DNA of 64,000 bases. Origin: Pseudomonadota bacterium. Lineage in GTDB: Bacteria > Pseudomonadota > Gammaproteobacteria > Steroidobacterales > Steroidobacteraceae. The stretch is from contig JAKAXA010000012.1 of NCBI GenBank assembly GCA_021816775.1, positions 41,765-105,764 of the forward strand, in the 5' to 3' direction. A model generated the notes under the pieces. It was not told the origin of the DNA and ran no database searches. It saw only the letters and a program-made list of their open reading frames with translations. Of the stretch, positions 7,941-16,490 are shown piece after piece. The translations under genes and the position numbers were made by a program. The number at the start of each line of letters is the position of its first letter. The stretch's first letter is position 1.

Positions 7941-9197
7941 ATGAAGGTTAAGGGCATAATGGCGGCAGCGGCGCTCGGCGCCTTGCTGGTGTGCGGAGCG
8001 AGCGTCCTCGGCGTGACGCCGGCGCACGCCGCGGCCAAGCCGTCGGAGAAGATGAGCCGTCCGGTGGCGCTGAAGCTGCAGGCGGCGCAGAAGGCGATTC
8101 AGAAGGGCGATTACGCGACCGGTCTCAGCGACCTGAAGCAGGTTGAGGGCATGAAGGGGCTGCACTCGAGCCCGTATGCGGAGCACATCCTCAATCAGCT
8201 GTATGTGTTCGCGTACGAGAAGACCAACGCCTACGCCAAGCTCGCCCCGAGGCTCGAGGCGCTGCTCGGCGATGCCTGGTCGACGCCGCAGCAGACCCGC
8301 CAGTTCACCGTGGCGCTGGCACAGATCTACTACCAGCTGCACAACTATCCCAAGGCGATCGAGTACGGCAACGAGGCGCTGCAGAAAGGCTATGCCACCG
8401 ACGGACAGATGGCGACGCTGGTCGGCCAGGCCTACTACCTGCAGGGCAACTGGAGGCAGACCATCGCCTTCGAGCAGGGCCTGATCAACGCGGCAATCAA
8501 GTCCGGCCAGAAGCCGACGAAGCAGTCGCTGCAGCTGGTGCAGAGCTCGTGCATGAAGCTGCACGATCAGACCTGCCTGCTGAATTCGCTCGAGCAGCTG
8601 GTGGTGTATTACCCGCAGCGCTCGTACTGGCAGTACCTGCTGTTCAGGACCTTCAAGAGCATCAAGAGCGACGCGAACCTGCTCGAGGCCTATCGGCTCG
8701 CCTTCGCGGTCGGGGTCATGGAGCAGCCGCATGAGTTCACCGACTACGCGGAGCTCGCCATCGAGGCCGGCTCCCCGGGCGAGGCCGAGTCGGTGCTCAG
8801 CTCCGCGCTGAAGAACAATGTATTCACCGACGCGCACGCGAAGGCCAAGGCCGAGCGCATCCTGAAGGATGCGAAGATGCGGGCGGCGAAGGACCAGCAG
8901 GACCTCGCCCACACCGCGCAGCTCGCCGCCAAGCAGCCGACCGGCAATTCGGACATCCGCGTCGGGCTCGCGTACTACGGCTACAAGCAATACGCGAAGG
9001 CCATTGAACTGTTCAACTCGGGCATCGCCAAGGGCGGGCTCAGCAACACCGCCGAGGCGCATCTGCTGCTCGGCATCGCTCAGCTGAAGGCGGGCAACAA
9101 GGCTGCGGCCCTGACCGCCTTCAACAGCGTCAAGGGTGATCCGACCCTGCAGCGCCTGGCTGCGCTGTGGACGCTCAAGGCGAGGTCGGTGGGCTGA
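7941..9197 (+). CDS. Secreted TPR protein of the TonB operon
   Basis: Periplasmic tetratricopeptide-repeat protein of about 418 residues. With the start at MKVKGIM, it has a clean signal peptide (hydrophobic core AAAALGALLVCGASVLG, cleavage near AHA-AAK). The frame is open to a GTG overlapping the exbD stop, but MKVKG is preceded by AGAGAG and gives the better signal peptide. Helical pairs resembling TPRs occur at about 100-190 (TVALAQIYYQLHNYPKAIEY, then MATLVGQAYYLQGNW) and 330-390 (GYKQYAKAIELF, AHLLLGIAQLKAG). TPR partners of this kind are known next to tandem exbD genes and may couple TonB to particular receptors; that role is inferred. Confidence 0.8.
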   Translation: MKVKGIMAAAALGALLVCGASVLGVTPAHAAAKPSEKMSRPVALKLQAAQKAIQKGDYATGLSDLKQVEGMKGLHSSPYAEHILNQLYVFAYEKTNAYAKLAPRLEALLGDAWSTPQQTRQFTVALAQIYYQLHNYPKAIEYGNEALQKGYATDGQMATLVGQAYYLQGNWRQTIAFEQGLINAAIKSGQKPTKQSLQLVQSSCMKLHDQTCLLNSLEQLVVYYPQRSYWQYLLFRTFKSIKSDANLLEAYRLAFAVGVMEQPHEFTDYAELAIEAGSPGEAESVLSSALKNNVFTDAHAKAKAERILKDAKMRAAKDQQDLAHTAQLAAKQPTGNSDIRVGLAYYGYKQYAKAIELFNSGIAKGGLSNTAEAHLLLGIAQLKAGNKAAALTAFNSVKGDPTLQRLAALWTLKARSVG

Positions 9198-9242
9198 GCC
9201 CACGGACCCGCCCGATCTGAGGCACTCAGGAGGAAACCGCAT

Positions 9243-9725
9243 ATGGCCATCAAAGCCGGAGAGCGCATGCCCGCGGGCGTGCTGAAGACGATGAGCGCGG
9301 AGGGCCCGAAGGACGTCGGCACCGAGGAGCTCTTCAAGGGCAAGAAGGTGGTGCTGTTCTCGGTGCCCGGGGCGTTCACGCCCACGTGTGATGCGAAGCA
9401 CCTGCCGGGCTTCGTGCAGCTGGCCGAGCAGATCCGCGCCAAGGGCGTGGACCTGATCGCCTGCATGGCCGTCAACGATGTGTTCGTCATGAACGCCTGG
9501 GGCAAGGCTTCGGGCGTGGGCGACAAGGTGATGATGCTGGCCGACGGCAATGGGGAGTACACCAAGGCGCTCGGCCTCGAGCTCGACGCGCGGGGATTCG
9601 GGTTGGGTCTGCGCGGACAGCGCTTCGCGCTGGTGATCGATAACGGCGTGGTCAAGCACGCCAACGTCGAGGCGCCGGGACAGTTCAAGGTCTCCGCCGC
9701 CGAGAGCGTGCTCGCGCAGCTCTGA
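9243..9725 (+). CDS. Peroxiredoxin, Prx5-like
   Basis: Thiol peroxidase of the AhpC/TSA superfamily, atypical Prx5 (redoxin) branch, which reduces H2O2 and organic hydroperoxides. The peroxidatic cysteine is in PGAFTPTC (about residues 41-48), with Thr-Pro-x-Thr-x-x-Cys geometry intact. GLGLRGQRFALVIDNG near the C-terminus is typical of the group. The length, 160 residues, fits the non-fused form without a glutaredoxin domain. A consensus AGGAGG precedes the ATG. It lies 45 bases after the TPR gene and may be cotranscribed with it; an intrinsic terminator follows. Confidence 0.92.
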   Translation: MAIKAGERMPAGVLKTMSAEGPKDVGTEELFKGKKVVLFSVPGAFTPTCDAKHLPGFVQLAEQIRAKGVDLIACMAVNDVFVMNAWGKASGVGDKVMMLADGNGEYTKALGLELDARGFGLGLRGQRFALVIDNGVVKHANVEAPGQFKVSAAESVLAQL

Positions 9726-9762
9726 GCCGCCGGTCGGGGCGCCCGAGGTCCCATCGATGCAC

Positions 9763-9795
9763 AAGGGGGTTCGCCTGCGGCGAACCCCCTTTTTG
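9763..9795. terminator. Intrinsic terminator after the peroxiredoxin gene
   Basis: A perfect 13-bp stem (AAGGGGGTTCGCC and its complement) with a 3-base loop is followed by T residues on the plus strand; the A residues opening the stem supply a short T run on the minus strand. It sits between convergent units (peroxiredoxin and etfA) and probably ends both. Confidence 0.9.
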
Positions 9796-9819
9796 CTGAG
9801 CGGCGCGAGCCTGCGGCGC

Positions 9820-10761
9820 TCAGCCGATGAGCTGCTCGAGCTGTGGCACGATCTCGAACAGATCCCCCACGAGACCGATATCGGCCACCTCGAAGATCGG
9901 GGCTTCCGGGTCCTTGTTGATCGCCACGATGGTGCGGGCGTCCTTGATGCCTGTGAGGTGCTGGATGGCCCCCGAGATCCCGATGGCGATGTACAGCTCC
10001 GGCGCAATGATCTTGCCGGTCTGCCCGACCTGCAGCTCGTTCGGCGCGTAGCCGGCATCGACAGCGGCGCGCGAGGCGCCGACGGCGGCCCGGAGCTTAT
10101 CGGCGAGCCGGTAGAGCATCTGGAACGACTCGGCGCTGCCGAGGGCGCGCCCGCCGGAGATCACTTTGCCGGCGGTCTGCAGGTCGGGCCGGTCGCTGTG
10201 GGCGGCCGATACCGACACGAAGCGGGTGTGCGCGGGCGGCGCGACGGGACTCGCCGCCTCGATGGGCGCCTGGGCGCCCGTGCCTGCGGCCTGGAACGAG
10301 GCGGTGCGCACCGTGGCAACCACCTTGGCCCCGCCCAGCACTTCGACCGTGATGATGGCGTTGCCGGCGTAGACCGGGCGACGAAAGCGCGTAGCGCTCT
10401 CCACGGCCATGATGTCGCTCACCTGCACTGTGTCGAGCAGCGCGGCGATGCGCGGCATCAGATCCTTGCCGAAGGTGCTCGAGGGGCCGAGCACATGGCT
10501 GTAGGGGCCGGCGAGGGCGGCGATCTGCGGGGCGATCGCCGCGGCGAGCGGGTGCTCATGCATGGGATGCTCGACGGTCACCACGCGGTGCACGCCTGAG
10601 ACGGCGGCGGCTTGGGCGGCAACGGCCGCGGCATTGGCCGCGCAGACCACAACGGTGATGTGGGCATCGGGGATGGTGGTGGCGCACGCGACGCACTTGG
10701 CGGTCGCGACGTTGAGCGTTCGGCCGTCGTGTTCGGCGACGATCAGGATGTGATGGCTCAT
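9820..10761 (-). CDS. etfA: Electron transfer flavoprotein alpha subunit
   Basis: With EtfB it forms the FAD-containing carrier that passes electrons from acyl-CoA and other dehydrogenases to the quinone pool. It has about 313 residues, the normal size. The N-terminal domain starts [13 protein letters not shown]. The FAD-binding C-terminal domain contains [20 protein letters not shown] and [20 protein letters not shown], the EtfA signature. The frame is open far upstream over etfB, but the ATG chosen lies just two bases past the etfB stop and fits homologs. It would serve the beta-oxidation proteins suggested elsewhere in the window. Confidence 0.95.
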   Translation of the reverse strand: MSHHILIVAEHDGRTLNVATAKCVACATTIPDAHITVVVCAANAAAVAAQAAAVSGVHRVVTVEHPMHEHPLAAAIAPQIAALAGPYSHVLGPSSTFGKDLMPRIAALLDTVQVSDIMAVESATRFRRPVYAGNAIITVEVLGGAKVVATVRTASFQAAGTGAQAPIEAASPVAPPAHTRFVSVSAAHSDRPDLQTAGKVISGGRALGSAESFQMLYRLADKLRAAVGASRAAVDAGYAPNELQVGQTGKIIAPELYIAIGISGAIQHLTGIKDARTIVAINKDPEAPIFEVADIGLVGDLFEIVPQLEQLIG

Positions 10762-10763
10762 GG

Positions 10764-11513
10764 TCACAGCAATCCTTTCTGCTTCAGCGCGGCGACGAGC
10801 TCGGCGGCGTCTTTGACGCGCACGCCCTTCTGACGTTGCGCGGGCGGCGCGTAGCGCAGCGTCTTCAGCTGCGCGCGCGGCGTGACGCCGAGCGTCTCGA
10901 GGGTGAGGGTCTCGAGCGGCTTCTTCTTCGCCTTCATGATGTCCGGCAACTTCACGTAGCGCGGCTCGTTCAGGCGCAGATCCACGGTCACGACGGCCGG
11001 CAGGTCGACCTCGATGGTCTCGAGTCCCGCATCGATCTCGCGGGTTACCCGCGCCTTGCCTTGCGAGAGCTCGACCTTCGAGGCGAAGGTGGCCTGCGGG
11101 CGCTCCCACAGCGCCGCGAGCATCTGGCCGGTCTGGCCGTTGTCATCGTCGATGGCCTGCTTGCCGAGCAGCACCAGAAAGGGCTGCTCGCGCTCGGTGA
11201 GCGCGCGCAGGACGCGGGCGGTGGCAAGCGGCTCGAGGGGCGTGTCGGTCTGCACGTGCAGCGCCCGGTCGGCGCCCATCGCAAGGCAGGTGCGCAGCTG
11301 CGGCTGGCAGTCCGCCGGTCCCACCGTGGCCACGATCACCTCCTCGGCCGCGCCGCGCTCCTTGATGCGCAGCGCCTCCTCGAGCGCGATCTCATCGAAG
11401 GGATTGACGCTCATCTTGACGCCCTCGGTGACAACCCCGGATCCGTCGGGCTTGACGCGAATGCGCACGTTGTAGTCCACGACGCGCTTGATGCCGACCA
11501 ATATGCGTTTCAT
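10764..11513 (-). CDS. etfB: Electron transfer flavoprotein beta subunit
   Basis: EtfB partners EtfA and binds AMP. The 249-residue protein begins MKRILVGIKRVVDYNVRIRV. It carries VNPFDEIALEEALRIKE (about residues 36-52) and the DNGQTGQMLAALW segment (about 124-136), both highly conserved in the family. The acetylation/methylation-prone loop near the C-terminus (PDIMKAKKKPLETL) is present. etfB and etfA are two bases apart and form one operon. The start is divergent from the ABC-transporter operon, leaving about 60 bases for both promoters. Confidence 0.95.
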   Translation of the reverse strand: MKRILVGIKRVVDYNVRIRVKPDGSGVVTEGVKMSVNPFDEIALEEALRIKERGAAEEVIVATVGPADCQPQLRTCLAMGADRALHVQTDTPLEPLATARVLRALTEREQPFLVLLGKQAIDDDNGQTGQMLAALWERPQATFASKVELSQGKARVTREIDAGLETIEVDLPAVVTVDLRLNEPRYVKLPDIMKAKKKPLETLTLETLGVTPRAQLKTLRYAPPAQRQKGVRVKDAAELVAALKQKGLL

Positions 11514-11575
11514 TGCACCGCCACAGGCTCGAGAGACTGCGGGAAATATAGCAGAGGTTCGCGCTAAACTGAGTC

Positions 11576-12505
11576 ATGCTCGGCTACGCACTACGCCGCA
11601 TTGCGGGGATCGTTCCGGTCCTGCTGATCCTGCTCACCGTTTCGTTTTTTGTCATACGCTTGGCGCCCGGCGGGCCGTTCGCGGCCGGCAGGGCGCTCTC
11701 GGGGCGCGCGCGCGCGGAGCTCGAGCGAGTCTACGGGCTCGATCGGCCGCTCGCCGTGCAGTACGGGCATTATCTGCTCGCGCTCGCGCACGGGGATCTC
11801 GGTCCCTCCTACAGCATGCGGGACGACACGGTCGCCGGGCTCATCGCCGCGGGCCTGCCCGTGAGCGCCACGCTCGGGGCGGCGGCGCTCGTGCTGGCCG
11901 TGCTCAGCGGCGTGCCGCTTGGCGTGCGCGCCGCCTTGCGCCGCGGCGGCGCGCTCGATCGGTTCCTCGCGGCGTTCGCGGCGCTGACGCTCGCGTTGCC
12001 GAGTTTCGTCACCGGTCCGCTGCTGGCGCTCGTGTTCGGGCTGTGGCTGCGCTGGCTGCCGGTGGCCGGCTGGCAACCCGACACGCCCCGCGATCTGATC
12101 CTGCCGGCCGTGACGCTGGCGCTGCCCCTCTCGGCGTCCATCGCGCGGCTGATGCGCGCGAGCCTGCTCGAGGTGCTGAATGCAAGCTACATCCGCACCG
12201 CGCGCGCGCGCGGCCTCGGGCGCGCGCGCGTGCTGTGGCATCACGCGCTGCGCCCGGCGCTGGTGCCGGTGGTGAGTTATCTCGGGCCGGCGGCAACCTA
12301 CCTGGTCACCGGATCGCTCGTCGTCGAGACGGTGTTCCAGCTGCCGGGCACCGGGCGCTATCTGGTCGAGGGCGCGATCGACCGCGACTACACCCTGGTG
12401 ATGGGCATGGTGCTGGTGTACGGGACGCTGACGCTGCTGGCGAATCTCGCCGCGGATCTGCTGCATGCCTGGCTCGACCCGCGCGTCCGCCATGAGCCGC
12501 TCTGA
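11576..12505 (+). CDS. Peptide-type ABC transporter permease (OppB/DppB family)
   Basis: Inner-membrane permease of 309 residues. The N-terminus MLGYALRRIAGIVPVLLILL and the first periplasmic loop with GPFAAGRAL are typical of OppB/DppB proteins. The ABC-permease coupling helix (EAA loop) is at about 208-228, RTARARGLGRARVLWHHALR. Five to six hydrophobic segments are visible. It overlaps the next permease by 14 bases. No periplasmic binding protein gene is present nearby, so the imported substrate (di- or oligopeptide, or another solute) cannot be assigned. Confidence 0.88.
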   Translation: MLGYALRRIAGIVPVLLILLTVSFFVIRLAPGGPFAAGRALSGRARAELERVYGLDRPLAVQYGHYLLALAHGDLGPSYSMRDDTVAGLIAAGLPVSATLGAAALVLAVLSGVPLGVRAALRRGGALDRFLAAFAALTLALPSFVTGPLLALVFGLWLRWLPVAGWQPDTPRDLILPAVTLALPLSASIARLMRASLLEVLNASYIRTARARGLGRARVLWHHALRPALVPVVSYLGPAATYLVTGSLVVETVFQLPGTGRYLVEGAIDRDYTLVMGMVLVYGTLTLLANLAADLLHAWLDPRVRHEPL

Positions 12506-13322
12506 GCGGCGAGGCCGGCGTGCGCTGTGGGCCGCCGCGGCGGTGATCGCCGCGCTGGTGCTGCTGGCGCTCCTCGGCCCCGAGGCGAGTCCGTACTCCT
12601 ACAGCGCGCTCGACTGGCGTCACCTGTCGATCCCGCCGGGCCTGACCGCGGCGCACTGGCTCGGCACCGACTCGCTCGGGCGCGACCTGTACGTGCGCAC
12701 GCTCTACGGGCTGCGCGTCTCACTCACGATCGGCGTGCTCTCGAGCGCGGTGAGCCTGCTCATCGGCATCGCCTGGGGGGCGGTCGCAGGTTGGGTCGGC
12801 GGGCGGCTCGATGCCTGGATGATGCGCATGGTCGATGTGTTGTACTCGCTGCCGTACCTGTTCATCGTGCTCGTGCTCGCGGCGCTGTTCGGTCGCGGCA
12901 ACGTCACGGTGCTGCTGCTGGCCATCGGCGCGGTCGGCTGGCTCACGCTCGCGCGCGTGGTGCGCGCGCAGACGCTCTCGCTGAAGCGGCGCGAGTTCAT
13001 CGAGGCGGCGCGCGCCACCGGGCTCAGCGCCCCGCAGGTGGTGTGGCGCCACGTCCTGCCGAATCTCGCCGGCACCGTCGTGGTGTATGCAACGCTGCTG
13101 GTGCCGCAGATGATCATCTACGAGAGCTTCCTCAGCTTCCTCGGCCTCGGCGTCGAGCCGCCGCGCGCCAGTCTCGGCAGTCTGATCAACTCCGGCGCGC
13201 GTCAGATGCTCACCGCCCCCTGGCTGCTGCTCGTGCCGGCGGCGGTGCTGATCGTGCTGCTGCTCAGCTTCAACCTCCTCGGCGACGGGTTGCGCGATGT
13301 CCTCGATCCGACCGGACGGTGA
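12492..13322 (+). CDS. Peptide-type ABC transporter permease (OppC/DppC family)
   Basis: Second permease, about 276 residues, starting at an ATG inside the end of the preceding gene. It shows the OppC hallmarks: an early WLGTDSLGRDLYVRTLYGLR segment, a long membrane region from about 80 to 270, and the EAA loop FIEAARATGLSAPQVVWRHV. IYESFLSFLGLGVEPPRASLG near the C-terminus is highly conserved in OppC/DppC proteins. It overlaps the ATPase gene by 26 bases, so the three genes are translationally coupled. Confidence 0.88.
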   Translation: MSRSERRGRRALWAAAAVIAALVLLALLGPEASPYSYSALDWRHLSIPPGLTAAHWLGTDSLGRDLYVRTLYGLRVSLTIGVLSSAVSLLIGIAWGAVAGWVGGRLDAWMMRMVDVLYSLPYLFIVLVLAALFGRGNVTVLLLAIGAVGWLTLARVVRAQTLSLKRREFIEAARATGLSAPQVVWRHVLPNLAGTVVVYATLLVPQMIIYESFLSFLGLGVEPPRASLGSLINSGARQMLTAPWLLLVPAAVLIVLLLSFNLLGDGLRDVLDPTGR

Positions 13323-15168
13323 GCGGCCCGGCGCCGCGCCGGGTGCGCCCGAGGCGCTGCTGCGCATCGAGGCGCTGCGGGTGCGCTTCGCCGGATCGGG
13401 CGGCGCGGCCCCGGTCGATGGCCTGACGCTCACGGTCGCCCCGGGCGAGTGCCTCGGGGTGGTCGGGGAGTCCGGCGCCGGCAAGAGCCTGAGCTTCCTC
13501 GCCGCGCTCGGGCTGGCGCCCGAGGGCGCCGAGGTGAGCGGGCGGGTGCGGCTCGGCCCGCTCGATGTGCTCGGCTGCCGCGAGCGCGAGCTCGATCGCA
13601 TTCGCGGCGCGCGGGTGGGGTTCGTCTTCCAGGACCCCATGACCTCGCTCACCCCGCATCTGACCATCGGCGCGCAGCTGGCCGAGCCGATCGCTCGGCA
13701 CTGCGGCCTCGGGCGGCGCGCCGCGCGCGAGCGCGCCCGCGCGCTGCTCGAGCAGGTGCGCCTTGGCGATGCCGCGCGGCGCATGGGCCAGTATCCGCAC
13801 GAGCTCTCCGGCGGCATGCGCCAGCGGGTGATGATCGCCATCGCCCTCGCGTGCGAGCCCGAGCTGCTCATCGCCGATGAGCCGACCACGGCGCTCGATG
13901 TGACGCTGCAGGCGCAGATCCTGGCGCTGCTCGCGCAGTTCAAGCGCGAGCGGCGCATGGCGCTGGTCCTGATCACCCATGACTTCGGGGCCGTGGCGGG
14001 CGTGGCCGATCGCGTCGCGGTGATGCGCGCCGGGCGGCTGATCGAGTCTGGCCCGGTGGCATCGGTGCTGAAGCGCCCGGAGGATCCCTATACGCGCGAG
14101 CTGCTGCGCGCGGCGAGCGAGCCGCCCGCGCCGGCCAGGGCCGGCGGGCACGCATCGGATGCCTCGCCCGCCGGCGCGCCGGTGCTGTCCGTGAGCGACC
14201 TCACCGTGCGCTTCACACACGCCGCGGGACTGCTGCGGCGACGCTCGTTCGCCGCGCTCGAGGCGGTGAGCCTCACCCTCTCGGCCGGCGGGTCGCTCGG
14301 GGTGGTGGGGGAGTCCGGCTGCGGCAAATCAACCCTGACGCGGGCGGCGCTGCGCCTGATCCGCGCCGAGCGCGGGCGGGTGCTGTGGCTCGGATCCGAT
14401 GTCAGCGGGCTCACGGCGCGGCGCCTGCGAGGCATGCGCCGCGAGCTGCAGCTGATCTTCCAGGACCCCCTGGCCAGCCTCGATCCGCGCCTGACGGTCG
14501 AGCGTCTGGTCGGCGAGCCGCTCGAGATCCACCACGGTGAGCTCGCGCCCGATGCGCGGCGCGAACGGGTGCATGCCATGCTGGCGCGGGTCGGGCTCGA
14601 GGCGGCCCTCTACCAGCGGCGGGCGCACGAGCTCTCCGGCGGACAGTGCCAGCGCGTCGGCATCGCCCGGGCGATGGTTCTCGAGCCGCGCGTGCTGGTG
14701 TGCGACGAGCCGCTGAGCGCCCTCGATGTGCGCGCCCAGCGGCAGATCCGCCTGCTGCTCGCCGGGCTCAGGGGCGAGCGGGGCACGAGCCTGCTGTTCG
14801 TCAGCCATGATCTGTCCCTGGTGCGGCACCTGTGCGAGCGCGCGCTCGTGCTGTACCTCGGGCGGATGGTCGAGCTCGGCCCCACGGCGGCGCTGTTGGA
14901 CCGCCCGCTGCATCCGTACACGCGCCAGTTGATCGATGCGATCGCGCTGCCCGACCCCGACGTGCAGCCGGCGCGGCTCGCGAAGGTGAGCCTGGGCGAG
15001 CCCGCGGCGCCGCTCGAGCGGCCGGGCGGCTGCGCCTTCCGCAGCCGCTGCCCGCAGGCCACGCCGCTCTGCGCCGAGCGCGCACCGCCCTGGGTGGCGG
15101 CCGGCGCGGACCGGTGGGTGGCCTGTCACCACTTCCGCGAATGGGCCGATGGTATGCTCCCCGAATGA
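13297..15168 (+). CDS. Fused double ATPase of a peptide-type ABC transporter (OppD-OppF)
   Basis: A single 623-residue polypeptide with two complete nucleotide-binding domains, powering the two permeases. The first has Walker A GESGAGKS (about 58-65), signature LSGGMRQRV and Walker B LLIADEPTT. The second has Walker A GESGCGKS (about 338-345), signature LSGGQCQRV and Walker B VLVCDEPLS. Each is followed by the oligopeptide-ABC C-terminal extension; the last ends with CAFRSRCPQATPLCAERAPP, the Cys motif found in OppD/F proteins. Fused forms occur in YejF-type systems. The stop overlaps the next ATG. Confidence 0.92.
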   Translation: MSSIRPDGERPGAAPGAPEALLRIEALRVRFAGSGGAAPVDGLTLTVAPGECLGVVGESGAGKSLSFLAALGLAPEGAEVSGRVRLGPLDVLGCRERELDRIRGARVGFVFQDPMTSLTPHLTIGAQLAEPIARHCGLGRRAARERARALLEQVRLGDAARRMGQYPHELSGGMRQRVMIAIALACEPELLIADEPTTALDVTLQAQILALLAQFKRERRMALVLITHDFGAVAGVADRVAVMRAGRLIESGPVASVLKRPEDPYTRELLRAASEPPAPARAGGHASDASPAGAPVLSVSDLTVRFTHAAGLLRRRSFAALEAVSLTLSAGGSLGVVGESGCGKSTLTRAALRLIRAERGRVLWLGSDVSGLTARRLRGMRRELQLIFQDPLASLDPRLTVERLVGEPLEIHHGELAPDARRERVHAMLARVGLEAALYQRRAHELSGGQCQRVGIARAMVLEPRVLVCDEPLSALDVRAQRQIRLLLAGLRGERGTSLLFVSHDLSLVRHLCERALVLYLGRMVELGPTAALLDRPLHPYTRQLIDAIALPDPDVQPARLAKVSLGEPAAPLERPGGCAFRSRCPQATPLCAERAPPWVAAGADRWVACHHFREWADGMLPE

Positions 15169-16436
15169 GCGAGCCGACCATCCGTCCGAGCGAGAGCCTG
15201 CGTCACGTGCGCTACGAGATTCGCGGGCGGCTGGCGCGGCGCGCCCACGAGCTCGAGCGCCAAGGCTACGAGATCGTGTCGCTCAACATCGGCAATCCCG
15301 GCGCGTTCGGGCTGCGCACGCCCGAGACCATGCGCCTGGCGATGATCGAGAACCTCGCCGAGGCGGAGGGCTACTGCCACCAGAAGGGCATTTTCCCGGC
15401 CCGCGAAGCGGTGGTGATGCAGCAGCAGTCGCGCGGGGTGAGCGGCGTCACCGCCGAGGAGGTGTTCATCGGCAACGGTGTGAGCGAGCTGATCAACCTG
15501 GTGCTGCGCGCGCTGCTCAACGATGGCGATGAAGTGCTGGTGCCGAGCCCGGACTATCCGCTGTGGACCGCCGCGGTGGCCCTGAACGGCGCGCGCGCCG
15601 TGCACTACCCCTGCCGGCCGGAAAACGACTTCGTGCCCGACCCCGAGGAGCTGGCCGCGCTCGTGACGGCGCGCACGCGCGCGCTGGTGGTGATCAATCC
15701 CAACAATCCCACCGGCGCGGTCTATCCGCGCGCGGTGCTCGAGGCGCTCGCGCGGCTCGCCGAGCGTGCGGGGCTCGTGGTCTTCAGCGACGAGATCTAC
15801 GACCAGATGACCTACGACGGGGCCGAGTTCGTCCCCATGGCGACGCTGGTCGAGGACACGCTGTGCGCCACGCTCTCGGGCCTGTCCAAGGTGTACCGCG
15901 CCTGCGGCTACCGGGTGGGCTGGGCGGCGTTCTCCGGGCGCACCCATGCGGCGGCCGAGTATCTCGGTGCGATCGATCTGCTGAGCTCGCTGCGGCTGTG
16001 CAGCAACGTGCTCGCTCAATGGGCGGTGCAGACCGCCCTCGGCGGCTATCAGAGCATCCGTGACCTGGTGAGCCCGGGCGGGCGGCTGTATGAGTCGCGC
16101 GCGGCCATCGAGCGCGCGGTCGGGGCGAGCCGTTACCTGCGCCTGAGGGGCGCGCCCCGGGGGGCGATGTACGCGTTCATCGGGGTCGACACGGCGCAGC
16201 TGCCGGGCTTCGACGATCAGCGCTTCGCGCTCGATCTGCTCGAGCAGAAGCACGTCCTCGTGGCGCCGGGCGTGAGCTTCAACGTGCCGTACCGCAATCA
16301 TTTCCGGGTCACGACCCTGCCCGACAGCGCGTTGCTGTTGGATGTGTTCGGGCGGATCGAGGCGCTGCTGGAGAGCTACGCGGCGGCAGCGCCCTCGCCG
16401 AGCACTGTCGTTGCGGCGACCGCGCGGTTCAAGTGA
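15165..16436 (+). CDS. alaA: Alanine/glutamate-pyruvate aminotransferase, AlaA-like
   Basis: PLP-dependent fold type I aminotransferase, 423 residues, closely resembling E. coli AlaA, which makes alanine from pyruvate and glutamate. Matching blocks include LNIGNPGAFGL, FIGNGVSELI, VPSPDYPLWTAAV, VVINPNNPTGAVYPR and FSDEIYDQMTYD. The PLP lysine is in SGLSKVYRACGYRVGW. The ATG overlaps the stop of the fused ATPase (ATGA), so it is translationally coupled to the ABC transporter, a hint that imported peptides or amino acids feed transamination. The frame is open far upstream, but residues before this Met are a shadow of the ATPase. Confidence 0.93.
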   Translation: MSEPTIRPSESLRHVRYEIRGRLARRAHELERQGYEIVSLNIGNPGAFGLRTPETMRLAMIENLAEAEGYCHQKGIFPAREAVVMQQQSRGVSGVTAEEVFIGNGVSELINLVLRALLNDGDEVLVPSPDYPLWTAAVALNGARAVHYPCRPENDFVPDPEELAALVTARTRALVVINPNNPTGAVYPRAVLEALARLAERAGLVVFSDEIYDQMTYDGAEFVPMATLVEDTLCATLSGLSKVYRACGYRVGWAAFSGRTHAAAEYLGAIDLLSSLRLCSNVLAQWAVQTALGGYQSIRDLVSPGGRLYESRAAIERAVGASRYLRLRGAPRGAMYAFIGVDTAQLPGFDDQRFALDLLEQKHVLVAPGVSFNVPYRNHFRVTTLPDSALLLDVFGRIEALLESYAAAAPSPSTVVAATARFK

Positions 16437-16467
16437 GCGGCCCGCTTCACCTGATGATCTTAGTTAG

Positions 16468-16490
16468 AAACAATCATTAATATATTGTTT
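16468..16490. repeat. AT-rich inverted repeat at the start of the addB-like gene
   Basis: AAACAAT and ATTGTTT form perfect 7-base arms around a 9-base spacer, within an AT-rich patch (16461-16499) that stands out from the GC-rich surroundings. Its last base is the first base of the proposed TTG start codon, so it is either an operator or promoter element, or the true start lies a little downstream. Confidence 0.6.

Noticed and set aside
7920..10058. Minus-strand frame of about 712 codons across the TPR and peroxiredoxin genes
   Set aside because: It runs antisense through two well-supported genes and through an intrinsic terminator, with no homology.
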